Notes under the pieces: generated by a model
Databases searched by the model: none
What the model was told of the DNA's origin: nothing
Seen by the model: the letters and a program-made list of their open reading frames with translations, nothing else
Shown here: positions 26,401-38,400 of the stretch, in pieces
Position numbering within the stretch: position 1 is the first letter of the stretch
How the letters are laid out: the number at the start of each line of letters is the position of its first letter
DNA from: Nectonema munidae
Taxonomy: Eukaryota; Nematomorpha; Nectonematoida; Nectonematidae
Assembly (NCBI GenBank): GCA_030549495.1
Contig: JAUIRK010000463.1
Span: 433,001 to 497,000, forward strand
DNA: 64,000 nucleotides
Direction of reading: 5' to 3'
Made by a program: the position numbers and the translations under genes

Positions 26401-29400
26401 TTTTTTTTATTCATAATATGCGATTTAGACAACAAAGTTGAGAAACTATTCCTTCGCTCCTCAATAATTTCGAATAATTCTATATCTTTTGCTTATAATA
26501 TTTAAAAGAGTTGTTTGGCTTGTGATAAGACTTTCCATATTACTTTTTTTTGTTTTAAGGCTAAGTCTTAGAATGAATATTTAAAAGCTATTACAATTAA
26601 TTTGAAACATTTAGCAACAAATTATTTGGATATGTTAAGTACAGAGAAAATTGGACATAATTGGCAATTATATACACGTGTCAATGGTGATTGGTATTTG
26701 AATTAATGAATGGATGAAAAGTTTATTTAAAGCGAAACTACTGCTAAAATGTATTTAGACTGTACAGTTTCGCTATACACAAAAATATAAACATGGTAGA
26801 AAACATAGAAGAATTCGATTAGGAAAAATACATCAAAAGCTGACATCACATGTGAATAGAAATGTTTTCAAGTCTTTTTTAAAGGATAAAAAGTCTTCAT
26901 TTCTTCTCAAGAACAAGGGTAAGGAATACCAGAGTCTTGCAGCATTTTTGACAATTATACCATGACATCCTGGATATATACACAAACGCATCCTTCCATT
27001 GATAGTCATTTTCTTTGCTAAATATTGTGGAACTTTGAATCTTAAGCATTTGAATGTTTGAATTAGATTTTTGAAGACAATTCTTTTTTTTATATTAAGC
27101 CAGTGTAGTTTTTTTAATTCAAAAGTAACACTTTGCCGTTTAGGTATTATAGTAATCATTCATTTTTTTTTCCTTCTACTCTGCCTTAATTTTAAAATGG
27201 TGGATGTTGATTTATGTTCTAGCAAAGTACAATATTCTAAAAAATTTCTTCTTAAGCACAAGTATCCTACAAACACTTCTCTTATAAAAAAATATCAAAT
27301 TATCTGAAAAAATATTTTTATCCTATATACGCCTACACTTTTCCTAAACATCCGTTTATTGTTCTGCTTCTCCAATTTCCTTTTTTTGCTCGTCTCAAAT
27401 ACCACAATTTAGTAAGGATGCCTAAAAGAATTCGTCAGCAAACCTGGATTTTTTTTATAAAACTAATGAAGCAAGATCGTCCCAGTCATCCAGCCAAATA
27501 CTATCTAATTTTTATGGTCAATAGATACTCATATAAAAAAGATTACTTTAAGAAACTAACCAACTGTTTGAAAAAACATTTTTACCCTATCTACTATCAC
27601 TCCTTTCCTAAAGTAAGAAAAAAGAACCATGTCCTCCCTTTCACAGTTTAAAAAATCCTTGTTTGCCGATCTCATTCTATGATTATAACAACTCTTCTCC
27701 AACTCTTCTCCTCTTTTGTTTTGGATATTATGTTCCTGCTTGAATACCATTTATTTTTTACTCACAGTGTCCATACACTAACATGTTATATTCATTTTCG
27801 ATTATATACATCATGTTTAATTAACAATAAATTGAATTGAATTGAATTGAATTCTAGCACATGTGTTCTGTAGAACCTGGAGTTTTTTGTACTGATATTC
27901 GTATCTTCCATAAAGAACGGAGTTACAGTAGTCAAGGAATTGAGTAATATCTTCATATTTGTTTGAGACAAATGCTTTTTAATTTTGGAAAAACTTTTTA
28001 TAAAACTGTAGCCGCTTTTCAAAATGTTTGCAATCTCTTGATCAAAACATAAATTTTTATCAATACAAACACCAAGAATATCTACTTTGTCAAGAACAGG
28101 TAAATGCACGCCATTGCAATGAGGTATGCTTGAAAAATAGATTTCATGATTTTGTGAAGGTGATGGAAAAATGATTACTTTTATTTTTCTTTCATTTAGT
28201 TTCAAGTTGAAGTTTGCGAACAAGACGGAGAGATTTTTCAAAAGTTGAGGAATCGTGTAGTTTAACATAGAATATTCGAATTTGAAGTCGAACTCTTTAA
28301 ATACAAATATGTCATCAGCCTAAGAGAAAGATTCAAATCCAGTTGTATTGATGTATTTCAGAATAGGAGATAAATACAAACTGAACAAAAATGGCCCCAA
28401 AACTGATCCCTGAAGGACACCATATCTAGAAGATTTGAATGAAGAGCAAAAGCCATCAATTATTGTGCATTGTTTCCTGTCTTTTAAATAGGATTGTAGC
28501 CAAATGAAAGCATCACCTCTAATTCCGAACTGTCTGAGCAGTAAGTCAAGTAATTGACTTCTATCGACAGTGTCGAAAGCCGAACTAATATCAAGCGTAA
28601 GAAGAACGGTTAGTTGCTTTCGATGATTTGATTCATCGATGGTGTCAACTAAGCTTTGTACAAGGCTTTCTGTGCTAATATTTTTTTTGTAAGCGAATTG
28701 TTGGTCATTAAGCAGACCATTCTCAAGGCAATAGGCTTGTAATTGTTTTATGATTACGCGTTCCATTAACTTATTTAAGAAAGGCAAATTTGAAATAGGT
28801 CTGTAATCGTTCATATCGTTATAAGTAGCATTGTCTTTTTTAGGGAGTGGGATAATATAGCCTTCTTTCATGCCATAAAAAGAACAAGATTCAATTGACA
28901 TATTGATGTACATCACATAAAGAGGAAGTAAAATGTGCGAGCAGTATTTAAACAGCTCAGTGTTAAGAGTATCAGCAGGCCCCAATTTTATACCATGAGT
29001 CTTCAATATGTCCTCCACTTCATACAGATTGGTAAACTTAAAGTTAGTGAATGAAAACGAGTTTCAATTTTTAAAATATCAGGAAAGTCTTGGGACTTCA
29101 TAGCACATAAACCACTAACAGTGAGTTCTACTTTATCAAGGAAAAAAGAATTAAACTTTTCTGCAAATTTTTCTTTCTCAACTGCAGAGTAACTATATGC
29201 ATAATGCTGAGACTTACCCATTAAAACTTTGAAGAAGTTATAAAGTTTCTTGTATTCGGATGAACTATTTATGAATTCAAACTAGAAATGTTTTTTTCCA
29301 ACGCTAAATTAGTTTTTTTTTCGTAAATCTTCATAAACTTTTCTCTTTTCGAAAGTGTCATCTTTAAGCCAAGATTTAAAGGCGACCCTTCTCTTATTCC

Positions 29401-32400
29401 GCAATCGGATAAACTCACTTTTTATCCAAGGTGGTTTTTGAGATTTGGAAACAACTAATTTATTACTCGAGTGTTTGGAAAGAATACTTTTAAGCATAAA
29501 ATTAAGTTATCATAAAAAGTTGATAAAGACATGTCTACAAAGTTTGTAATCTTAAGACATTCTGCTAAATCATGATAAAAACTACCTTTACAAATTTTGT
29601 TAAAGTCAAAAAGTTTTTTAACATTTTGGCACAGCATTTTTTTTCATCTGATACTTTGAAAAGAATGGGAAAATGGTCACTCAAGGTGAAATTCATGATT
29701 TCAAGATCATTGATTAAACTAGAATCAAAGTCACAAATTATATTATCAATGCAATGGCCAGCTTTATGAGTAGGCATCCTAATAATCTGCTTAAAGCCAA
29801 ACACATCTATTTCCTTATCAAACCTAAATAATGAAAAATATTTTCTTTCTCAAAATGAATATTAAAGTCACCCAAAATAATTTTAGGACTAGAAAACTTA
29901 TTTAAACTTGAGAGCAAATCAATAAGATCATCAATGAAATCATTAACACAGAATGACAGAATCCTGTATAAAAATAAAAAGATATACTTTGAATTACAAC
30001 CAATTAGAAGACATGCAATCGATTCAAACGTTTTATATGATCTTGTCTGCAAGCTTTGAATACTCAAACCCTCTTTGTATACAATCGCTACACCACCCCC
30101 TCTCGATTCACGAAAAAAGTGATTTATACGAAATCCATTTTGAACAAAAGTTGAGACAGTATGGTTATATTCGGATGAGAGCCAAGTTTCTGTTATAAAG
30201 GCTACATCGATAAAATTTATTTTCCAAAAATCTAATACTTCAGAAGATTTATTTTGAACAGAACATACGTTCCATAATAGAAAATTACAAGACCCAAAAG
30301 AATTTAGTTTTTTTGCTTTTTTCCCATCTTGAGTTCATTAAAGCAGTTTACAAAAGATAGGACAAATAGATGAACTAGCTAAGTGATTAGTGTCAGGAAG
30401 ACCAGATTTTTTACAGTTAGTACACAATAGTTCATTTTTATTTTTAATGCCAATAGTACATGTACGCGTTTCATGAGGCAATGAGCATTTAGCACAAGAT
30501 GGTGAATCAATATTTGGACAATTCTTCTTAAAGTGTCCAAATTTTTGGCAAAGATTGCATCTTTTCAAAAAATACCAATCAAATATGGCGCAAGACTGTA
30601 ATCCAACATAAATTGTATCATTGTTTGTTTTAATTAAATTCCTAATTTCTTTCGAAATTCTAAGTACAGCATAGTATTTGTTACTTTTTAAGGTTTTTTT
30701 CACAAACAAAATTATCATTCAATTCCAAGTCATTATTTAAATTCATGATATTTTCAAACAAGTTTTTTGGATCATAATCTTCACTCAAACTAACAATACG
30801 GATATAAACGCTATCTTTACGTGTATCAATTTTTTCATTCGGAAAATTATTTTTTAAAACAGGCAAAAAAATATTTTTTTCTTTCTCATTTGGAAGTATA
30901 AAGCATAAATCACCACTTTTATTTTTATACGTTTTGTTAATCTTTATACAAGAAGAGTTACAGTCTTCCTCAAGCTTTTTCAAATTGAAATGACTATTAT
31001 TAGGGTTTGATTTCATGATGAGCTTAGGCTTACTTTGTAAAACCTCATAAAAAGTTCTTTTATGAGAATTTTCTCCATGATGAGATTCATGATTCTTGTA
31101 ATCAGATGGAGACTTAAAACCACTACAACTCAACTTATCAACCTTTTCAACAATTTTGTTTATATTATCCTCAATACCACTACAACTCAACTTATCAACC
31201 TTTTCAACAATTTTGTTTATATTATCCTCAATAATGTTTATTCTCTCAGAAAATGTATCATGATTTGAGGCATTAATCTTGAGCAAGCATGAATCACAAA
31301 AAAAAATTCTTATAATTACGAGACAAATTAGGTAAAGTGGTTTTAAAAAAAGAACGTGGACACAAGGGTTCAGAAGAGCAATTTAAAGCATGGAAAAATT
31401 TGTGACAAAGTTTAAACTCAACAAAAAGTTACTCTCACCATCAGCTTTACAGATAGAGCACATTCCAGAAGAATCAAGGACAGTACTCATATTTAAAATA
31501 ATATAAAAAAATTAAATTTAATTATTTTAAATAGTTTATATTATTAAATTTTAATAATATAAAAAGTAAAAGAGAAGAAAAGGAAAAAATAAATATTTGG
31601 AACAATATTTATATCAATGTAAAACGTGTGTAACTTTCCTTTTTGTAGATAGTTTACTAAAGAGCAAGGTTAGGGTAAAAATATGGAAAAAATTTTCCTG
31701 TTATAACTTGGACGAAACATGCCGAAAAACTCGGATGAATTATATTGCTAATTATGGCAACCAAATATTTAACCATGACAAAGCAAGGTTTTTGTGATTC
31801 AATATGCAAATTTTGATTCATTCATTACTCTGTATTAATTAAAGGAATACCCAATAATTCTTTAAAAAAAACACTCTAAAACTGCATATCTTAATTAAAA
31901 CTAACCTTTATTTGCTTGAATAATTTCACAAAATATTTAATCAACTTGTTTCTTATCTTAGAGTGGATCCTAGGAATCCAACATGTATGAACGGTATTTA
32001 ACATATTAATTTTAAAGATTTTAAAACCTTAATTGGACTCTCAAACTCTTGGGTTATTACTAGAGCGCTAGAAAGTCAATAAAGTCAATTTCTATAAATT
32101 TAATCTCTAACCTTTTAAAAAGTCGAAACAAAGATTTAGAACTTGATAAAGTGTGAATCAAACAAAAATATAGAGTTAATAAAGTCAATTTTTCAAATTT
32201 AGGTCAATAAACTCAATTTCCAATCGTTTTTATTAAAGAAATATTCAAAATACCCTTACACTGATTGAAGCTTTGATATCTTAAATTCAAAAATTTTATA
32301 AAGAGGAAAAAGTTTAAATGAATAGGTTAATAAAATATGTAAGAATAGAACTTCACTCACAATACACATAATTATGAATATGTTGATAACGGTTTCATAT

Positions 32401-35400
32401 TAATACTGAATGGGTATAAGAGTATACAGATTTGTAGAAAATGTTATAAAAGTAAGTTAAAACAAGACATGAATACTTTCAAAAAAATTATAAGTTTTGG
32501 AACAATCACATTTGCCAAAGTCATGTAAAACTTTTGGACAAAACTGGAGTTATTACGCGTTTTTGTTTGGTCGCATTTGTGTCCGTGAGGTGTAGAAATT
32601 TTTTTCTATCGTCTTTATTTTGTTAGATAAACGTTTTATAAAGTCTTTTTTTGGTCAATTTTTTTGTTTTTTAAGTTAATAAAGTCAATATTATGAGGTC
32701 AATTCTTCAACCTTTTTAGGCCAATATTTTTCCCGCTCTAGTTATTACTTATGAAACCTAAAATCTTCGCTGTTACTTTAATACTTTGAAAAATCTATTT
32801 TCCACATTTATAGCATCTAAAACTCTGCTTTGATTTTAAATGTTGTGATATTGCAGAAATCTTTTCTCTAAAACTTTTTGAATTCATCAACAAGATGAAT
32901 CATGTTTACATTTCAATATTAATCATATATAGAGTATAGACCTTCTTATTCTTCTTCTTCTACACCAGTGCTTTCCAAACTTTTCTGCTTGACGCCCCCT
33001 TTTGACTTCCATAAAATCCTCACGCCCCCCTCCCCCATATCCAAAGAGCATATATAAAAGATATGCATGATATAATAAACTTTATATATTCATAATAGTT
33101 TCATTATATAATTTTTATATCTTTAGGAAGTTTTGGAAAGGGAGATATATCCCTGCCTGGTGCACATGGATGAAATCAAATAAATTCATTTATAATACAA
33201 GCATGAGACATTAATTATGCAGCAATAATTAGTACGTGTTCATGCACATACATGGCCAAATTGCCATATATATATTTATATAAATAAAAAATATTAAAGG
33301 GAACTTGCAACACTATCACTGAAAAAAATTGAAAGTTTCTTTTAGCTAATACTAAATTATGAGTGAGATGGATGATGTTGTTTCTTTTTCACTAGATCAG
33401 AAATTTTAGGCCTCAAAGAGGACAACGCACAACGCAGTCACTTCATACGAGCAGTCGATTTCGCTGTTTTATTTTCAGTACAACAAGAGTCGACAAACCC
33501 ACTTCACAGAGATAAGTTGATGAAAAGGGAATCAATAAACGAAGTGCTTCTTCTCTATGTTTAGTGTAAATAGGTAGATATTTCACCCAAAATTCTTCCA
33601 GCTTCATGGTCGTCCGGAAATTATCTGCCGCAGTTGAGTCACACTTCAAATCTATGGCTTCCTCTTGCAGATAATTGCCCAGCAAGTCTACATTAATATT
33701 GAATGGGTTTCGTATCAGCTTCCAAATAATTTTGTCCATGGAAATATCTGGAAAATAGTGCACAAATTCTTCAACAGGGAGTCTAAATGAGATAAAATTT
33801 CTTTCTTCATGTCTGCACCATACTGTTCAAGATCATTCTTTACAGACATAAGTTCATTGAGATGAGAAAATGAAGAGAAATTCCCTGCGTGTACTTTACG
33901 TTTTCAAAGTTGGATTTTCTCCGTGAAAGCATTGATTGCTTCACAATGTGCATTATTTTTTAAAAAGCCTCCACGATCGTCTGGTCCCAAGCCCAAAGTG
34001 AGAAAGGAGGAGGGTTTGCGTCAGGAAGGGCATCCGGCAGTAAAACTTCTGCTCCAACAAAATCTTATGAATTATAGAACTTTATTACAAAGACAAAGAT
34101 GAAAATAGAAGGAACAACCAAAAACGGAAGGCCGCACCTGAGATGGAAGAACGTGGTTGACAAAAATTTGAAAAGATTTAATTTAGAGGAGAAAGATAAC
34201 GCGGATAGAAGTAAATGGAAGAAATTAATAAATGCATTGTATTATGGTTCCATATTGAATAAGGAAGGTGCACCCTTTTTACGAGGAAAAACCATCTTCT
34301 AAAAATAAATGATGATGATGATGACAATGTGCAATAATGGCTGTATATCTCCCTTGAAGCTTCAAATTTAGGTTGTTCATTGCCTCAAAAAAATCAACAA
34401 GATATGCTAGTTTATGCTGGAACTTTTCTTCTGAGAATGCATCATGTAAATTTTCTTTCTTCTGGCTTTGTAGAAAAACTTTCACTTCATCCTTCAGCAT
34501 ATATAGGCGACTCAGCATATGTCCCTTGGACAACCAACGGACCTCTGTGTGGAAAAGAAGAGATTTGTGATCAGTCCCTATATCTGTACAAAGAGCTGTA
34601 AAAAGCCTAGAATTTAAAGAGTTTTTTTTTCACAAAATTTACTACTTTAATGGCCAAGTTTAGTGGCAAGCGTAGTTCGTCTGGTATAGTCTTGGCAGCT
34701 AAAGCTTGCCTGTGAATAACTTAGTGAGTAGTAGTTATTGCTTGATTCTTTTCTTTGACTAACTTCACGAATCCAGAACGTGATCCAAGTATTGCTGGGG
34801 CACCGTCAGTTCAGACACCGACTAACTTTTCCCATGAGAGATTATGTTCTTGAAAAAAATTTGAAACTTTTGCAAACACATCTGAAGCCTTTGATGTTGT
34901 GTCTAGTTCTGCTGAGAAAAGTATTTCTTCTTTCAAAGTTCCTTCATCCATAAATCGTGAGTAAACAAATAACTGAAAACAATGGGCAACATCAGTTGTT
35001 TCATCACACTGTATTGCAAAAAAGCGAGATGATTTTATTTTCTCCAAAACTTGTTCTTTAATGTCCTCTGAGATCTCATCAATCCGACGCTTCACGGTGT
35101 TGTCAGAAAGAGATATTTTTCATAACTTTTTCTGACTTTCATCTCCAAGCACAATACCTGCAGGACTCAGTAAGCATGGTTTTACAAGAGTCTCCAACAG
35201 AATGAGCCTTTTTTGCTTTTGAAATAAGTAATGAGGGTTCGTAAGATGCTTCAACCACTTTGAATGTCTCCTGATGAAAAGCTCCAGTGGTGTCCAGCTT
35301 CATTCATTTTAACTCGTGAAGTTTGGCTGTGAAAAACTCCTCTGGCTTGTTTTTCAGTGCAGAATGGTTTGTCTTCAAATGACGTTCCAGGCCTTAAGAC

Positions 35401-38400
35401 GTCATTGTTTAGAACTGCATGGCAAACGACACATTGAGGAAGGTGAATTCCATTTTTCTCGGTAAAGGTGAAGCCAAACTTTATGTACTCATCGACAAAC
35501 TTCCTTTTCTTTGCTACCGACTTTTCTGTAAGAGATAATTACACACTATAGATACAGTGACTGCAGTGCAGTCAACAAGATAAATTTTAACAATACAATC
35601 ACCTCATAAATGATAGTCTTATACACCACACACAATCACAGACATACACTGGAACACTCACCTGACTGGTATATTCTGGTTTTCTTGCAAAATAGTCATA
35701 TTTTCCAGATGGCCTTACGCCCCCTTATAGCCATCTCACCCCCCCCCCCCCCCCCAGTTTGGGAATCATGGTTCTACACCTTGTCCCCAAGTTGGGGGTC
35801 GGTGGCCATGATCTTGAGCCTCCATTTTCATCTATCCTCAGCATCATCTTGTTGTAACCCGAGAGTGTGTATTTTTTCCAAGAGCCCATCTTTCCATCTC
35901 TTGCAAGGTCTTTCCCTTTTTCTTTTGCCGACTACAGTCCCATCAAAAGATTTTCGAATGATGTTCTTTTCTTTCATTCTTAGTATATGGCCGGCCATAC
36001 CCCCTTAGTTTGCTTCTTTCTATAACACTTAAAACACTACATTTTACTAGGCTACGCGTCCTGACTTCTTCAAAATTAGACCTAAATTGTATATATTTTA
36101 TTTTAGTTAATCTTTTTCCTTTTATGATATGCAGATAATCGCATTTCAACTCAAAAATTTGCAATTAAGTTTCTTCAAATCTGGAATAACCTTTCTTTAT
36201 TTTTTGAAAGAATTTTTGTTCTATCTACCAAATTCGGCATCAGTGTTCCCCAATCTTTTTTGCTTGCTACATTAGACGCAGTCGCGATCTTAGTTGAAAT
36301 AAAATAATATTCTTCATGCATTTAATGAATTTTATTTAAGTACTAATCTATCCCAACTATTTTTCTGGTCGAAAAGCGATATGGGGAAAAATCTTCAGAT
36401 AGTAACGTTTTTTCACTGCCAAAACGTCATAGACTTCTCACTCAAGCTCCCGTTCACTGTGTGGTCGTTAATTATACGTATTCTATGCGAGCAAATTAGG
36501 TATTTTATGAACGCGCCACTTTTGCTACTGTCTCCAGTAGAATCTTCTTTATCTTGTTGTATAAGTAAATCCGCTACATTAATGGAAATAAACATGTGAT
36601 AAGTTGTGAATTATTAACGTTTATTTTTGTAAGACCCTGACTTGATTTGGGTTAAGAATCACTACTAAAATATACTTCCTTTGTTTATTTTTTTAATCTT
36701 ACATATGTTAAAAAAACGCAACGCTATTATTTATATAAAGGTTATTTATTCTATTAAATGCTTTTACACGTGGACTAGCATTTAAAATGCAGAAATTCGC
36801 TTCAATTTATTTTATATAATGTTTTCTTTGATATATAGGAAACAGGTTTCACTTATTCACATTACAATGCATCAGATTGTCGTTCCAAGTCCTTCATTTT
36901 GGAGCATGTGAAAGAAGGATGCTCATCTCATACTCTTCAAAACTACTTGCGTATTTCCCTCTTATATTCAATTTAGACTCTTCTTTAGAAATATTAGTAC
37001 TTAACAGCGCTGTGTAGTGAAAACATATAAAATATGTTCTATATTTTGCCATCAAATTTTATCCACTTCTATTGACAAAGGGGTTGCATGGTGTTTTCAT
37101 TAAGTTTCGAGAGATGAGCAAAGAAGGTTTGTTGCTGGATCCGGTTTGTCAAAAATTCTGAGCAAACGAAGCAAAATCTTGCATCTTAAAAAAGTACATA
37201 CTTGAAAAAAATTAAATACACTTTCAAATCAGAAAAATTTAGATACAGCTTCTGAGCGTTTAAAAGCTTGGACAGCCCTAATATATAGTATACTTATAAA
37301 ATATATCTGATTTTTCTGAAACATTCACCTACAAATCTCGTTTAAAATCCTTTTTATAATAACCAAAGGCAACGGAATCTTCTTGCTAGAATTTTTGGGT
37401 TTTGTTTTTCACTCAATCGCTTTTTAATTTTTATAGTCAACTACAAAATTCCAATTCAATTTTTTAATATACAAAATTTCTTACTTTTATAATAAATATA
37501 AAAAAAATCGGACACTTTTTTTTAGTTATATTGACAACTAGTTTCGCAGTACAAACTCCTTTTTCAAAGCAAATATATATAAATAATAAAATAGTGAAAA
37601 TAATTGTTTTTTGCACTTTTAAACTATGCAAATAATTTTTAAACCTTGCATTATAAACAATTTATTTTTTTCTGAACATTTTTTCACTAATTTATTTATA
37701 TATATTTGCTTTGAAAAGGAGTTAATGCTTTTAAACTAATTTAAAATATCACTAATAAAGTGTCCAGTTTTTTCCATTTTTTATAAAAAAAATTCACATT
37801 ATCTTTCAATGGGCATATCTGTCAGAAATATTGTGTCCAATTTTTGTTTTTTAAAATTGATAAAAAAAATTCTCTTCACTGTTTTTCAATTTTCGACATA
37901 TCATTCTGCAGCCATTCTACGAGTTTTTTAAGCATATTACTATACATAAAGTTATCAGAACACCTAAAATTGATCATGATTTAATACTTAAATCAACTTA
38001 AAGCTATATTTGAGTCCACGGTAAAGGTATAGTATCAGGCCTGGTCTTACTGGAAAAAATTTTAATTTTTTTGAAATATGTTAAATCACACCTTTAGGCA
38101 GATATAGATTGGAATCTTTAAAATTCAAAATGTCACTTTAAGTTACAATTAAATTAGGCTAAAAATTAAATCATAATAAAAAAACGTGTCAAAACACATT
38201 ATTTTTGGATATTTTAAATTATTAGAATGCGAGCATAGCCAATTTTAGAACTTTTAGTATATACATTTTTTGGATTTAACCATCCTAGTTATGTATTTAA
38301 AAATTCAACCCCCTATTTTCGCCCCTTCAAAAAAATTTCAGTTCATTGAAAATTATAATAAAAAAAGATATATCAAATGAAATATTGATCAAAATATATT

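Larger units (their letters stand above)
26700..31510 (-). mobile_element. nearly full-length CR1/L2-like LINE, inactivated
   Basis: From right to left on the - strand: an ORF1 with a PHD-like finger and zinc knuckles (31493-30338), an endonuclease remnant with GDFNIHFE (about 29870), an RT domain (29018-27860), a C-terminal domain (27159-26833) and a 3' UTR with a perfect-stem hairpin (26731-26774). Domain order is that of CR1/L2-group non-LTR retrotransposons. It sits antisense in the largest RFC1 intron. It is interrupted by frameshifts, a stop in the catalytic box and a secondary insertion at about 27165-27856. Confidence 0.85.
32966..35771 (-). mobile_element. hAT transposon with 8-bp target duplication
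   Basis: Ends CAGTGCTTTCCAAACT and (complement of the right end) CCATGATTCCCAAACT are inverted repeats, flanked by TTCTACAC at 32958-32965 and 35772-35779. GCCCCC-rich blocks follow both termini. The - strand holds a broken transposase of the FAM200/SCAND3/ZBED5 type. A LINE tail is nested inside at about 33955-34322. Length 2,806 bp. Confidence 0.9.

Noticed and set aside
29572-30198. Plus-strand open frames over the LINE endonuclease region
   Set aside because: Shadows of the - strand LINE coding sequence.
34303-34322. GAT/ATG microsatellite
   Set aside because: Explained as the 3' tail of the nested RTE-like fragment, not an independent repeat.
35743-35757. 15-C run, and G or C runs at 51127, 38421, 19211 and 6786
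   Set aside because: Simple homopolymers, often at transposon ends; no sign of function.
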